DNA of 63,533 nt. Source: a virus. Shown here piece by piece: positions 1-9,694 of this stretch. Every line of letters starts with the position of its first letter. Within the stretch, counting starts at the first letter, position 1. A program made the translations under genes and the position numbers. The notes beneath the pieces are model-generated. The model worked only from the letters and a program-made list of their open reading frames with translations, had not been told where the DNA came from and ran no database searches. The stretch covers positions 1-63,533 of the IMG/VR virus record IMGVR_UViG_3300010157_000065. One strand, given 5' to 3'.

Positions 1-30
1 ATCACACCAGTCTTAGGTAGGTTTTTTAAT
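1..30. repeat. Terminal direct repeat, left copy
   Basis: These 30 bases recur at the right end of the window (63504-63533) with a single difference, at position 8 (C here, A there). Joining the ends through this repeat restores one intact reading frame, so it is best read as the overlap of a circular or circularly permuted genome rather than as a separate element. Confidence 0.85.
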
Positions 31-107
31 CCTGGAGCAGGAAACCTCCAAAACTTCCACCACTCTAATAACATCGGATAATCTTCCTCAGTAAAATATC
101 TTGTCAT
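1..107 (-). CDS. GNAT-type acetyltransferase, N-terminal part (continues at right end)
   Basis: The ATG at 107-105 opens a frame that runs off the left edge and continues from 63503 down to 63233 when the ends are joined, giving about 125 residues. This part holds the start MTRYFTEEDYPMLLEW and the proline-rich PAPGLKNLPK stretch. The continuation has the strands and the terminal GFVLGSKNCNEYIKLL pattern of small GNAT enzymes, which transfer an acyl group from acyl-CoA. Short phage GNATs of this kind sit beside virion genes, and their substrate is unknown. A TAnnTTTG promoter lies 24 bases upstream. The residue before CVIV or GVIV differs between the two repeat copies (Gly here, Cys at the right end). 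The GNAT assignment is from overall pattern, not from a clear acyl-CoA loop. Confidence 0.65.
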   Translation of the reverse strand, partial: MTRYFTEEDYPMLLEWWKFWRFPAPGLKNLPKTGV

Positions 108-130
108 ATATTAAATTAAAATTAACTATG

Positions 131-138
131 CAAAGATA
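131..138 (-). promoter_or_regulatory. Bacteroidetes -7 box, TATCTTTG
   Basis: On the minus strand TATCTTTG matches the Bacteroidetes TAnnTTTG consensus and is followed by CA. It lies 24 bases upstream of the GNAT start at 107 and would drive the whole internal virion protein operon that continues at the right end. Confidence 0.6.
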
Positions 139-144
139 ATGAAA

Positions 145-897
145 TTATTGAAACGACTTGAATACCTCTGTATTAACCGTAAATAGAGTGGCTTCATTAC
201 CGCTATCTATAGTTGTTAGCTTTATTGTTGCGTGGTTTCCTTTAAGACCATTGCTTTCGGCAGTAGGACTTTTAGCTACAAAATAAAAAGTATTAGCATC
301 TCCTTGATTTGTGAATGGATAAACTACTTCTATAGTTGTTGCACTAAAGTTTTGTACCCTCCCAATTTCAAGAGGTTCTCCATTTCCATCTAAAGTAAAT
401 AATGTATCGTCTGTAGATAAGAAAGAAGGTACTTCATCAAATTCATACAAACTTCCATCTACGTTAATAGAATTTCCAACACCTTGTATTGATAGGTGAG
501 TGAAGTCTAATATTGAAGAATCATTCCTACTTATCGTTGCGTAATGTTCTCCCTCTCTAGTATCAAAATTACCCCAATATATATGTCCGCTATCAAGATT
601 GGTCTCAACTTCTACATCCCATTTATTAGTATTGCTCTCTAATGATATTGTTTTAAAATGTTTTATATCACTAGGAGTTTGATTAAATGAAACTGTTACT
701 GATGATTCTTGAACTCCCATACTTCCAAAATCATTATAGAAATAATTTCTAGGTGCTGTTTCTGAGTGGTGTACATATAGTTGTCCTTTTTTAAAAGAAA
801 AGAAACTACGGTTAAGTCTAGTCATACACTCAGGGTTGTATCCCCAACGAGATGTCCAAGTATTTGTTTTTTCATCAAATGATAATGTCTCTGCCAT
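145..897 (-). CDS. Tail muzzle/stabilisation protein, C-terminal-like component
   Basis: A 250-residue protein that begins with FDEKTNTWTSRWGY and carries VSFNQTPSDIKHFKTI (about residues 68-83) and REGEHYATISR (about 114-124). From memory, these motifs occur at the C terminus of the very large stabilisation or muzzle proteins of crAss-like and related Bacteroidetes podoviruses. Here they form a separate gene directly downstream of the 1587-residue protein, 37 bases away and on the same strand. I infer that it docks onto or completes the distal tail tube. It is rich in Asn, Ser and Thr and has no membrane segment, as expected for a beta-rich virion protein. Confidence 0.6.
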   Translation of the reverse strand: MAETLSFDEKTNTWTSRWGYNPECMTRLNRSFFSFKKGQLYVHHSETAPRNYFYNDFGSMGVQESSVTVSFNQTPSDIKHFKTISLESNTNKWDVEVETNLDSGHIYWGNFDTREGEHYATISRNDSSILDFTHLSIQGVGNSINVDGSLYEFDEVPSFLSTDDTLFTLDGNGEPLEIGRVQNFSATTIEVVYPFTNQGDANTFYFVAKSPTAESNGLKGNHATIKLTTIDSGNEATLFTVNTEVFKSFQ

Positions 898-934
898 TTT
901 TATTTCTTTTTTTCTTTTTCTTTTTCTTTATTTA

Positions 935-3900
935 TTAAGGACAATTCCCAACTTTAACTACATTTATTGTAGGCTCTATTATTGTTCTAGCGCAGAAGAA
1001 ATCTTCCACATAACCTGAAGTTCCATCTACACTTATTGATTGTACATTATTTGAAGTATCTACATATAGACAAGAATTAACACCTTCGCTACTATATATT
1101 TTATATTGCTTGTAGTATGCTTGATTACAACTTCCTAAATCTGTAATTGTTGCAGAAGGAGTTGAACTAGGTATTATAGAAGTTCCACAAAAGTTAGATG
1201 TAGATAATGCTAGAGTTAAAGACCTAAAAGATTTAATCCCATCACAATCTATATAGTCTATGGTTTCTACTTGATCTGGGTCTCCATAATCTACCCAATT
1301 TGCTCTAAAACTTCTACAGTCTACAAAGTCTCTCATATTTATATCGACTCTTATTAATTCAGAGCAACTTCCACTAGCTACAATATATTCAAAATAGTCA
1401 GGTAGATAATCATTGCCAGTGCTTAGGTAAGTAATAAGGTCTCCTATAACTTCAACTTCTCCAAGAGGAGGATATGTATCAATAGTTATAGTATATGGTG
1501 AGTTTACAAAAATATTATCTAACGCATTGAAGGTAAAACTTTCTTTTTGATTTATGTAATATAATTTGTTTTTAATGGTTGCATACACATCATCTATGTA
1601 ATCCCATACAATATATAATTTTGCGTTTAAATCTCCATCTCTATCAAATAGAAACTCAATGTAGTTGTCATCTCCATCTGTTGTTATAGCAGGATAAGAA
1701 GCTCTATCTCTTATTTGTTGAGCATCTAAAATATCTCTAGTTACTATATAACCTATTTTGTTACAAGAAGTAAATACTCCACTTATTTTACTAGAATAAA
1801 CTCTAATTGTAGAACCTTGAAATGGGATACCACCATCGGATTCATTTCCTACAATGGTTTCAAATCTAGTAAGACCAGAAGACTCAAATGTATCATCATT
1901 AGAATATTCCCCACTAAATCCATAAACAGAATCAGTCCAAGTGTATCTATTTCTCATAGACTTGTTGGCATCAGATAAATCATTTACAACTAATGAAACT
2001 ATTTCTAATTGAGGTGTCTCAGGAATAGTATTATATAATGAAATATTAACTACATCAGATAATGAATTGTTTGTGATATTCACTGTAATTATTTCTGCTG
2101 TAGTATTTTTAGTAAAGCTAAAGTTTCCTATTCCAGCCCTAGCTATACCATTATAAGTATCTCCATCAAACAATACTTCTATATCTAAATCATTATCGCA
2201 ATCGTAATCTATTATAAAATCTCCTACTTTTTTACCTGCATTTATTTCATAAGTATATGTATTATTTTTTAATATAGGTAAATTACTTAGTCTTTGATTA
2301 GGTTTAACTCTTGGAATAGCTAAAGTACGAGACTCTCCTGTAATTGAAAAAATATAGTTGTCATAAGAAGGGTCGTAACCTCCAGAGAAAAACTTTCCTT
2401 TATTTATTCTTAAATTATCTCTAAACCAATCTCTCATTCCGTATCTTGAGATAGGCTCTAAGCCATCAGGACCTAATCTTAAAATAGCCCCCCTTCTTTG
2501 GTCTGCAAAATAAATGTTATTAGCAAAATTAGAGAAACTCTCAGGGTCTAATCCTATTCCATATTCTCCAGAGAAAGGAATCTCTTGACCTAAAACATTT
2601 TCAACAGATGTTATTTGACCTCCTCCAACAGCATCAGAAAGTAAGTTTTTATTATAAAGAACTTTATGCACCTTATCTTCTTGAAAAACTATTAAATCCG
2701 TATCCCTTGAAAATATCTTTTGAATGCTTCCGTATTTATCATCTAAGTCTTTATAGTTTGCTCTTGATAGATTAAACTCATTTAAAGAGTTATAAACTGT
2801 GGTTTTATCATAACCTCCACTATAAGTCAAAGAAGATATATTCCTTCTTTCTTTATACTCATCTAATAAAACCGCATTAGGTCTTGTATTTGTAGATAGG
2901 AAGTTTGAAGAGAATAAATCCCTAACTCTATAACTCTCCGCACCATTTCCTTGAGTATAACAATTAAAAAAAGATAGATTTAATTTGGCAGGAGTGCTAG
3001 ACGTTTGGTCTTGGTCTCCATTATCAATTCCATTTGATAAATGATTACCATTAAGGTCTATTAGGTAAGTATCAGGTGTCTCATAGTAAACTTGAGATAC
3101 TTTATCTTTAGGTTCTGTTTCAAATATAAGAAGTTTTGCTGCATTTGTTATTGTTATATTAAACCACATCCTAGAAAAAGTCTGTCCATTACCAGCGTGT
3201 ATTCCATACCCTTCCATATACAATGCCCCATTAGGGTTTGGGGTATAAACAGTATATGGCTGACCAGCAAAATACTGAACTTGAGCAGTAAGTCTTAAAA
3301 AACCATAACCAAAAGGACCTAATCCATTTGCTTCACTTTGAAACCAACTTTGAAAATTAAGGTAATCATCTCCTACCGTATAACTTTTAGAATGAGTAGT
3401 CCGCTCAGCATTATCTCCAACAGCATTAAGAACATATATATCTATCTTACTTCCAGCCGTTATAGGAAAATCTTCATACAATCCAGTTGTTGCATTTAAT
3501 TTACTAAATGATGGAGTTAATCTAACTCCTGGTATTCCGCTAGTTTCACCATCGCTTATTTGTTGAAAATAAAGAGTGTTACTGGCTGAACTTTCGTTAA
3601 TTATTCCTCCAACATCTTTAAGTTTTATATAATTTCCAGCTATTTCAGTAGGTGTTCCCTCGATAAAATTTGAGAGTTGTTGTTTATATTCTAACACTTC
3701 TATCTTCTCTAAAACATCTAAAGGACCGTTTAAGTTTCTTTTAAGAATTAAGAAATCACCTTGCGCTACTTTATTTTTGTCTTGCCCTTCTAGTTTTATC
3801 CATACATTATTTTCTTCCTTATATTGCACAAGTCCATATATGGTTTGATAATCTAGTTTATTATCTTTTACAAAAATTTTATATTTAGTAGCCCAAATAG

Positions 3901-5698
3901 GAGCTTTATGATTTATTTGTAATTTTAAAGTATTCTTTGTTTTTGAATATGTTATAGGAATAAAATGATTGTTTGTTCCTGTTTGTTTTGCATTAGTTAT
4001 AACCGTAGAATATCTACCTTCAATATCTAAATAAACAATGCCAACCTCATAACTCCTATTACTTTTAACACTAGAATAAGCATTCCCATTTGATAAATTC
4101 GCATAAAGACTTCCATCAAATATAGAGAAATATTCTTGACGATAAATAGTTCCGACCTTATACTCTATGTATGGTATTTTAATTTTTATTTTATTAACTG
4201 ATGCAGATGGTAACACTTCAAATGGTTTGTATTTACCTGCATATAAAGGGTCTTCCCCTAAAGGAGCGTTACTTCCTGTTAAGTAATTTTTAAAGTTATT
4301 TGAAGCTATGTTTATGAAATTAGCAAACTCTGGAGATACTTGTAATGCTTCTGCATTTGTATAATTAGAGTCTATATATGTAAATAAAGAAAATACATAA
4401 TTTCCTCCATAATTATAAGGAGTTATTGGACTTGTGGCTCTAAAGTTTAATCCTAATACCTCTCCTGATTTAATGGGTAAATTTGTAAAATCTAACTCTA
4501 TTACGTTAAAAATAGTACTTGTAATTGGAGTTGTGTCGGTAGTAGTTACTGAATTAGATATTCTATTAGAAGGAAGTGTAGCTGAACTTAATGGATTGTT
4601 TACTGATGATAAATTATAATCTATTTTTATAAAAGCTCCAGAGTTATCTATTAAATCTCTACCTTCTACATAGTTTCCATATATTAATCTATTCCCAATG
4701 AAGTCTTGAGATTTTGCTTTAATAGGTACATTATCAAATAATCTATTAACCTCATCTTCTGGAAGCACTGAGTATATTTGATTGTTAGAGAATGTGTATG
4801 ATTGATTTACATTATTTGTCCATCCAGATTTCCATTTATTAAAAGTGTCAATTATCCAAATAGTATTACTATTACTCTCTTTAAATAATAGTTGAACATC
4901 TGTAACATTTTTATCTCCTGTATCGAATTTTATATTTACTGCATTAAATTTATTTACCATCCCAAGGTTTTCATTAGTTTGAAAATCTATTCTAAACTTA
5001 CCAGGGTAAAATTGTGGGTTTGAAAAAGTAGAGATAGCTGAATATTCTCCATCTAAATATTTCCATCTATAACCAAAAGAAAGGAATCTCTCTTTAATAT
5101 TATTTTCAAGACCACTTCCGTATATTGTTGGTGTGCATACAGGAGGGAAATGAGGTTGTACTTTATATAAGTTTATGTCTTTACTAGAAAATGTATCTGC
5201 TGAAGGAGATGCAGGTCCATATCCTTTTGCTCTATTAATATTTATACATCTAATAGGGTTTAAATCATCAGTCCAAACTAATAGCTTTTCTTTATTAAAT
5301 GAATTGTATATTACATTAGCTCCTGTTATTTTATAATTTTTTTTAAAATTTAATACATTTGTATAACCTCTGGTATCTTCTAAAACAGTAGACACAGTTC
5401 CTGCATTGTTTAATTGGTCGTACTCAAATATATAATTTCCTGTAGATGATGTTACAAACCAATAAATACATTCATTACCCTCATCAGTAACACTACCTAT
5501 TGTTTCAGAATCAGAAGGTATAAATACATTACTTATTTTATCAAGACCAAAAGAGTTTTGTACACTTCCAACTTGAGAACCCTCAGAATTTGAAACCAAT
5601 ACATTAAAAGCATCTATATATTCACCTTCAGGTATTAAACGGACATCAAAGTCCTTGTTCATTTTACCTTGTACAAAATTCTTTTTTAATTCACTCAT
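935..5698 (-). CDS. Large tail muzzle/stabilisation protein
   Basis: At 1587 residues this is the largest protein of the genome. It opens with VQGKMNKDFDVRLIPEGEY and EGSQVGSVQNSFG, which I recognise as the start of the stabilisation or muzzle family of Bacteroidetes podoviruses. A central block with SGEYGIGLDPESFSNFANN, ADQRRGAILRLGPDGLEPIS, YGMRDWFRDNL and GGYDPSYDNYIFSI fits the same family's conserved core. The composition is beta-rich, high in Asn, Ser and Tyr, and without membrane helices. Its start overlaps the stop of the upstream ring protein gene by one base (TAATG), implying translational coupling and a stoichiometric role at the tail end. The C-terminal domain usual for the family appears to be split off as the next gene (145-897). 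Confidence 0.8.
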   Translation of the reverse strand: MSELKKNFVQGKMNKDFDVRLIPEGEYIDAFNVLVSNSEGSQVGSVQNSFGLDKISNVFIPSDSETIGSVTDEGNECIYWFVTSSTGNYIFEYDQLNNAGTVSTVLEDTRGYTNVLNFKKNYKITGANVIYNSFNKEKLLVWTDDLNPIRCININRAKGYGPASPSADTFSSKDINLYKVQPHFPPVCTPTIYGSGLENNIKERFLSFGYRWKYLDGEYSAISTFSNPQFYPGKFRIDFQTNENLGMVNKFNAVNIKFDTGDKNVTDVQLLFKESNSNTIWIIDTFNKWKSGWTNNVNQSYTFSNNQIYSVLPEDEVNRLFDNVPIKAKSQDFIGNRLIYGNYVEGRDLIDNSGAFIKIDYNLSSVNNPLSSATLPSNRISNSVTTTDTTPITSTIFNVIELDFTNLPIKSGEVLGLNFRATSPITPYNYGGNYVFSLFTYIDSNYTNAEALQVSPEFANFINIASNNFKNYLTGSNAPLGEDPLYAGKYKPFEVLPSASVNKIKIKIPYIEYKVGTIYRQEYFSIFDGSLYANLSNGNAYSSVKSNRSYEVGIVYLDIEGRYSTVITNAKQTGTNNHFIPITYSKTKNTLKLQINHKAPIWATKYKIFVKDNKLDYQTIYGLVQYKEENNVWIKLEGQDKNKVAQGDFLILKRNLNGPLDVLEKIEVLEYKQQLSNFIEGTPTEIAGNYIKLKDVGGIINESSASNTLYFQQISDGETSGIPGVRLTPSFSKLNATTGLYEDFPITAGSKIDIYVLNAVGDNAERTTHSKSYTVGDDYLNFQSWFQSEANGLGPFGYGFLRLTAQVQYFAGQPYTVYTPNPNGALYMEGYGIHAGNGQTFSRMWFNITITNAAKLLIFETEPKDKVSQVYYETPDTYLIDLNGNHLSNGIDNGDQDQTSSTPAKLNLSFFNCYTQGNGAESYRVRDLFSSNFLSTNTRPNAVLLDEYKERRNISSLTYSGGYDKTTVYNSLNEFNLSRANYKDLDDKYGSIQKIFSRDTDLIVFQEDKVHKVLYNKNLLSDAVGGGQITSVENVLGQEIPFSGEYGIGLDPESFSNFANNIYFADQRRGAILRLGPDGLEPISRYGMRDWFRDNLRINKGKFFSGGYDPSYDNYIFSITGESRTLAIPRVKPNQRLSNLPILKNNTYTYEINAGKKVGDFIIDYDCDNDLDIEVLFDGDTYNGIARAGIGNFSFTKNTTAEIITVNITNNSLSDVVNISLYNTIPETPQLEIVSLVVNDLSDANKSMRNRYTWTDSVYGFSGEYSNDDTFESSGLTRFETIVGNESDGGIPFQGSTIRVYSSKISGVFTSCNKIGYIVTRDILDAQQIRDRASYPAITTDGDDNYIEFLFDRDGDLNAKLYIVWDYIDDVYATIKNKLYYINQKESFTFNALDNIFVNSPYTITIDTYPPLGEVEVIGDLITYLSTGNDYLPDYFEYIVASGSCSELIRVDINMRDFVDCRSFRANWVDYGDPDQVETIDYIDCDGIKSFRSLTLALSTSNFCGTSIIPSSTPSATITDLGSCNQAYYKQYKIYSSEGVNSCLYVDTSNNVQSISVDGTSGYVEDFFCARTIIEPTINVVKVGNCP

Positions 5699-6573
5699 TA
5701 TTTAATCCAATTTGTTTGACCACGAAGAGATTGTAATATTTCATCATAACGAATATTCATCATTCTTATCTTGGTATTATTTCTTATTGCTCTAAATTCT
5801 GTCTTAGCTCTTTGAACTATATACTCTTGAACTCCATATTTGTTTGAGAGTATCTCATATTTAATGTACTGATATAAAAACTTCTCACATAATTTATTTA
5901 CTTTAATTTCATCCTCAGCTAAATCAGAGAGACCATCAGATACATATTCTATTACGATAGTTTTTGTTTTAACATCACTACTAAATCTTATAACCCCTAA
6001 GTTTTTATCTATAATAAATTTTCCATTTTGATTTGCTATTTTACCATCAATACCAAATCTACTTCCATACTGATACAAACTACCGCTATCGTATAAATTA
6101 TTTGATTTAGGATTAGCACTATTAATTTCTGTCATAGAAGTACCTTCTAAAGCATCTCCATTTTGATCAAACATTACGTTGTAGTTATTGTCTTGTAAGT
6201 AAGCAGTGGCTATTGTGCTTTGATTGTTTGTAACCATTGGTCTTAAATTACCATCATCATCTACCCAACTAATCCTAACATAGTTAATATAATCTTTAGG
6301 AAGTATCATTGTAAGGTTATCAGGAAGGTCTAACTCTAAAGCTTTAACTTCTTTTGCTACATCATAGTTTAATTCTTGCAAACCTCTCTTAGCGTGGAAT
6401 ATAACCTCATATCTTTTACAATCGCTTATTACTTTGTCATCTCCTACATACATTAAATAAAACTTATTTATAATGTCTTTTAAAAGTACATATTGATAGT
6501 TCCCCCAATTTTCATCTCTAGGTGAAGTACCTGCATTCTCATAGTATTGATAATCTGTTAAGTTATTACTCAT
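5698..6573 (-). CDS. Head-tail ring / tail tube protein
   Basis: A 291-residue protein with YEVIFHAKRGLQELNYDV (about residues 54-71) followed by LELDLPDNLTMILPKDYINYVRISW. This layout is typical, as far as I recall, of the ring or tail tube proteins lying between portal and muzzle in crAss-like podoviruses. It sits between the adaptor gene (5 bases upstream) and the muzzle gene (one-base overlap), which is the expected assembly order. The C-terminal third is helical and basic. The function is inferred from order and motif, not from a solved domain. Confidence 0.65.
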   Translation of the reverse strand: MSNNLTDYQYYENAGTSPRDENWGNYQYVLLKDIINKFYLMYVGDDKVISDCKRYEVIFHAKRGLQELNYDVAKEVKALELDLPDNLTMILPKDYINYVRISWVDDDGNLRPMVTNNQSTIATAYLQDNNYNVMFDQNGDALEGTSMTEINSANPKSNNLYDSGSLYQYGSRFGIDGKIANQNGKFIIDKNLGVIRFSSDVKTKTIVIEYVSDGLSDLAEDEIKVNKLCEKFLYQYIKYEILSNKYGVQEYIVQRAKTEFRAIRNNTKIRMMNIRYDEILQSLRGQTNWIK

Positions 6574-6578
6574 ATATA

Positions 6579-7265
6579 TTATTGTTGCTGTTGTTTATCT
6601 TCTGCCTCAAATGCTGTTGCTGCTTGAACTATATCAGCTTCTCTTATGTTTAATCCTGCGTATTTTAAAATCTTCATTATAATCTCAAATTTATCATCAA
6701 AACCAATTTCTAAATCTTGGTATCCTGGAAGAGACTGATTAAATACAGGGTTATCGTTTATCACTGTGTATGTCCAGTTAGGGTCTTTAGGTGTTCTAAA
6801 ATAAGTTAAGAATACACCACTAATTATAGTTGAAGGGAATACTTTATAAGTATTTGCATATTTTATGTATGTTGGGTAAAATACACTATTCCCTGAGAAG
6901 TCATCTTGTAAATGATAGTTTAATTTATCTCTATCTAACAACTCTATCTCTCTTCCATTATATGTAAAATTAATAGTGGTGTACATATCGGAAGGTTGAT
7001 TGAATACTTGAGCCATTCCATCATAAGATAACTGAGTAGGTTGGCTAATAAACACATCCATATTCTCTCTGGTCTTTCTCAATATCTGCTTGTCATTTGC
7101 TCTAGCTACCCTAGATACAGATGCTTTGTTATATTCATAAAAGTAACCATCTACAATTTCTTGCTGTGCTTGCTTTGCAAATGTATTAAACTGTAAAGGA
7201 GTTATATAACCACGACTTTCTTTGTTAAGAATAAACCTAGTTATATTGTAAATATCGTTTATCAT
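6579..7265 (-). CDS. Head-tail connector (adaptor / ring) protein
   Basis: A 228-residue protein with LQFNTFAKQAQQEIVDGYFYEYN near the start (about residues 23-45) and a later YFRTPKDPNWTY segment (about 155-166). These patterns are shared with the adaptor protein next to the portal in Bacteroidetes podoviruses. It ends in a polyglutamine tail. It has its own promoter (TAACTTTG at 7283-7290) and lies after a terminator that isolates it from the head genes, so the three tail genes 6579, 5698 and 935 form one transcription unit. Confidence 0.65.
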   Translation of the reverse strand: MINDIYNITRFILNKESRGYITPLQFNTFAKQAQQEIVDGYFYEYNKASVSRVARANDKQILRKTRENMDVFISQPTQLSYDGMAQVFNQPSDMYTTINFTYNGREIELLDRDKLNYHLQDDFSGNSVFYPTYIKYANTYKVFPSTIISGVFLTYFRTPKDPNWTYTVINDNPVFNQSLPGYQDLEIGFDDKFEIIMKILKYAGLNIREADIVQAATAFEAEDKQQQQ

Positions 7266-7282
7266 TTTTTATGTATTTTGTG

Positions 7283-7290
7283 CAAAGTTA
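7283..7290 (-). promoter_or_regulatory. -7 box TAACTTTG for the tail operon
   Basis: Minus-strand TAACTTTG followed by CA sits 18 bases upstream of the ATG at 7265 and directly after the terminator of the preceding gene, so it marks the start of a new transcript. Confidence 0.65.
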
Positions 7291-7292
7291 CT

Positions 7293-7325
7293 AAAAAAAA
7301 AGCACCCCTATTGTAGAGGTGCTTT
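7293..7325 (-). terminator. Intrinsic terminator after the head gene at 7347
   Basis: The sequence forms an 8-bp stem, AAAGCACC (7299-7306) with GGTGCTTT (7318-7325). Read leftward it is followed by the T run encoded by the A tract at 7293-7300. It lies just past the stop of the gene ending at 7347. Confidence 0.75.
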
Positions 7326-7346
7326 GTATATAATACTTGATAGTTC

Positions 7347-8138
7347 TTAGTATAAACTATTTGAGATGTTGCTTAATACATCCATTCCTTCGTCAGTCAT
7401 AAAAAAAGAAGCCAATGCGCTATAAGCATTTTCACCAAAAGGAACAGTAATTATTTTACCACCTCCTTGACTCTCACTCCACGATACGTTTCTTCCATCA
7501 TTACTTAAAGCTATAATACCCATATCAACCGCTCTAATAGCAATATTTCTTAATTTCAAAGACTCATCATTAACTAATGACATCAACTCTTTAGGATTGT
7601 TTCTTGCATATAACAACATATCTCTTCTGATTTCAGATGATGTCATTCTATCTACTTTACCTTTCAATACCACTCTTGCTACAGCTTCAAGGTCTCCAAT
7701 AGGCATTTCTTTAACCGTAACCTGAGCATCTAATTGAGTTGTTAAAATATCATACTCTTCGTTTGCTACTTCTTCCGCATCAAACTCATAATACTTAACA
7801 TTTCTTGCAGGATGATAAAATGAAAGGAACTTTTGCAACTCTACATTTTCTTTAGTTACATATAACTTTCCATCTTCAAAAGTAATTGGAGGACAAATAG
7901 CATATCCATCTTGCTCATCTACAAATGGGGATTGTTGGTTATCACTCCATCTTAAAGCTCTATTGCTTTTCCCATCAAAGTACAAGAGGGGTCTGTTTTG
8001 AGTATGCTTTGTTTGTAGCATAAAAGTGATTGGAGTCTCATTACCTTTTAAAAGATATAGTCTATCTTTAACTTCAAAGTCGTTTACTGATGGTTTAGAA
8101 ACCACAGTAGGTTTTTTAGGGATTGCTTTAGTAGCCAT
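7347..8138 (-). CDS. Putative head/structural protein
   Basis: A 263-residue protein of a type I associate with the capsid gene neighbourhood of large Bacteroidetes podoviruses. Its middle holds LLYFDGKSNRALRW (about residues 51-64) and YAICPPITFEDGKLYV. A later helical part has KVDRMTSSEIRRDMLLYARNNP (about 161-182). The sequence shows neither an enzyme motif nor a membrane segment. It is bracketed by its own promoter at 8164 and a terminator at 7293-7325, so it can be made at a level independent of the capsid gene, which suits a decoration or head-vertex protein. The exact role is not known. Confidence 0.5.
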   Translation of the reverse strand: MATKAIPKKPTVVSKPSVNDFEVKDRLYLLKGNETPITFMLQTKHTQNRPLLYFDGKSNRALRWSDNQQSPFVDEQDGYAICPPITFEDGKLYVTKENVELQKFLSFYHPARNVKYYEFDAEEVANEEYDILTTQLDAQVTVKEMPIGDLEAVARVVLKGKVDRMTSSEIRRDMLLYARNNPKELMSLVNDESLKLRNIAIRAVDMGIIALSNDGRNVSWSESQGGGKIITVPFGENAYSALASFFMTDEGMDVLSNISNSLY

Positions 8139-8163
8139 ATTAAATTAAATTTTAAATTCTTTG

Positions 8164-8171
8164 CAAAATTA
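8164..8171 (-). promoter_or_regulatory. -7 box TAATTTTG
   Basis: Minus-strand TAATTTTG followed by CA lies 26 bases upstream of the ATG at 8138. It lies downstream of the capsid-gene terminator, so it would start a separate transcript. Confidence 0.5.
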
Positions 8172-8201
8172 CATAAAATAATTATATGGTTTTTAAACAA
8201 T

Positions 8202-8232
8202 AAAAAAAGGGGAAGAAATTAATCCTCCCCTT
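8202..8232 (-). terminator. Intrinsic terminator after the major capsid gene
   Basis: A 7-bp stem, AAGGGGA (8207-8213) with TCCCCTT (8226-8232). Read leftward it is followed by a run of seven T, encoded by A at 8202-8208. It is placed 22 bases after the capsid stop codon. Confidence 0.75.
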
Positions 8233-8253
8233 ATTATTAAAAGTCTTGTAAGA

Positions 8254-9666
8254 CTATAACAACATAAAGTTATTTGCTCCAAGAACTACTAAACATCTTT
8301 CAGATAAGAAGTTTACGCTCATGCTATCTACTTCACTATTAGTTGCTCCACCAGCAGAACCAATAATCCAAGATTTGTATTTACGGTCTTCAGTTTCAGA
8401 TTTTCTGTAACGAGTGTGTAAGAATGGTCTCTTAGCATTTTTACCTAATACTTGGTCGTATACGGTTAAAGTACCAGCAGGAACTAAAACTCCATTTACT
8501 GAGTTAATCAATCCACCAGTTGTAGCATCATTAAGATATTTCCAATCTGTTTTGTAGAAATCGTAACCTAAGTTAAATCCTTTAAATCCTAAATTTAATG
8601 CCATATCTTGCTCGTTGTCAAAAAGACCGTAAGAAGCTTGCATTACAGAAGAGTTAGAGATAGAAGCTAATACTTTATCAATATCAAAAGATAATTGACG
8701 ATTAACAAAAAGAACATTCTCTTGAATAGCTCCCTCTTTGTCTAAGATTTTGATAATGTTTTCAAGGTCTTCTCTCTCAGTAATTGTACCTGTTCCGATA
8801 TTACCTCTGTTTCTGATTTCGTAGAATAAACCTTTAGTACCTTTGTAACCTTGTCCTAAAGCAGCAGAACTAGCTACAGCAGGCTCACCTTCAATCATAG
8901 AAGTTTCTAAGTAATCTTCAAAACGTAAACGAGTTTCGTGCTCTGATTTTAAATACCACAAGTAACCTGTAGCACCATTTTCAGTTGTAACTTCAATCCA
9001 TCCGATTTGAGCCATATCTGAACCACTAACCTCGTATTTATCTTTGATAATAATTGGAGTGGTATCTAAGATTTGAGATTCAGCTTCGTTTGAACCAACC
9101 ATACCAGCAGATCCTTTTATAAACTCAGAACCATACACAAAAAATCTTAATGCAGATGCAGTAGCGGACAAAGCAGATATGTTAGCAGCAGAGTAAGCAT
9201 CTACAGTAATAACATCACCTCCAGCATTTACGCTTCTAACTATAGCTTTAATAGTAACGCCAGCAGTGTCTCTAATAATAATAGTTTGATTAGCTCTTAC
9301 GGCAGGGTATTTAGTTTGAGAACCTGAACCTGTTGAAGGTTGAACTATGCTTTGGTTAGAATCAAAAGTAATTTGGTTTGTACCTGTTTTAGTACCTGTT
9401 CCAAATATGTGAAGACGACCTTGCTCACTCCATTTAATCATATCTGAAGTAGAAGGCATTTCAGCTCCTACCATTCTCAAGAATGATGCAACAGAACGAT
9501 TACCAAATCTTTCAAATTCTTTTTCATAAAGATCTGGAAGTTCGTGTGATAAGAAGTCAAATGTACCTACATAGTTTGTATTTAGTGTTGTTTTGACTGG
9601 CGCAGGAGTCAATAATGGTGCTCCTGTAATTGTGTTCGATGTAAAATTTGCAGTATTTAATGCCAT
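8254..9666 (-). CDS. Major capsid protein
   Basis: A 470-residue protein directly downstream of the scaffold-like gene and portal, and upstream of a strong terminator: the position and size of an HK97-fold capsid protein. Supporting segments are FGNRSVASFLRMVGAEMPSTS near the N terminus (about residues 54-74), the DTTPIIIKDKYEVSGSDMAQ stretch (about 203-222), and LKSEHETRLRFEDYLETSMI (about 239-258). The last resembles the spine helix and loop region seen in crAss-like capsid proteins. Its codons are comparatively regular and it has a dedicated terminator, in keeping with high expression. The identification rests on synteny and family resemblance. Confidence 0.8.
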   Translation of the reverse strand: MALNTANFTSNTITGAPLLTPAPVKTTLNTNYVGTFDFLSHELPDLYEKEFERFGNRSVASFLRMVGAEMPSTSDMIKWSEQGRLHIFGTGTKTGTNQITFDSNQSIVQPSTGSGSQTKYPAVRANQTIIIRDTAGVTIKAIVRSVNAGGDVITVDAYSAANISALSATASALRFFVYGSEFIKGSAGMVGSNEAESQILDTTPIIIKDKYEVSGSDMAQIGWIEVTTENGATGYLWYLKSEHETRLRFEDYLETSMIEGEPAVASSAALGQGYKGTKGLFYEIRNRGNIGTGTITEREDLENIIKILDKEGAIQENVLFVNRQLSFDIDKVLASISNSSVMQASYGLFDNEQDMALNLGFKGFNLGYDFYKTDWKYLNDATTGGLINSVNGVLVPAGTLTVYDQVLGKNAKRPFLHTRYRKSETEDRKYKSWIIGSAGGATNSEVDSMSVNFLSERCLVVLGANNFMLL

Positions 9667-9694
9667 TTTAAATTTGTTTTAATGTTTGTTTGTT

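Noticed and set aside
1-30. Terminal repeat as a phage attachment site or integration duplication
   Set aside because: No integrase or excisionase was seen, and the repeat lies in the middle of one gene that is intact when the ends are joined.
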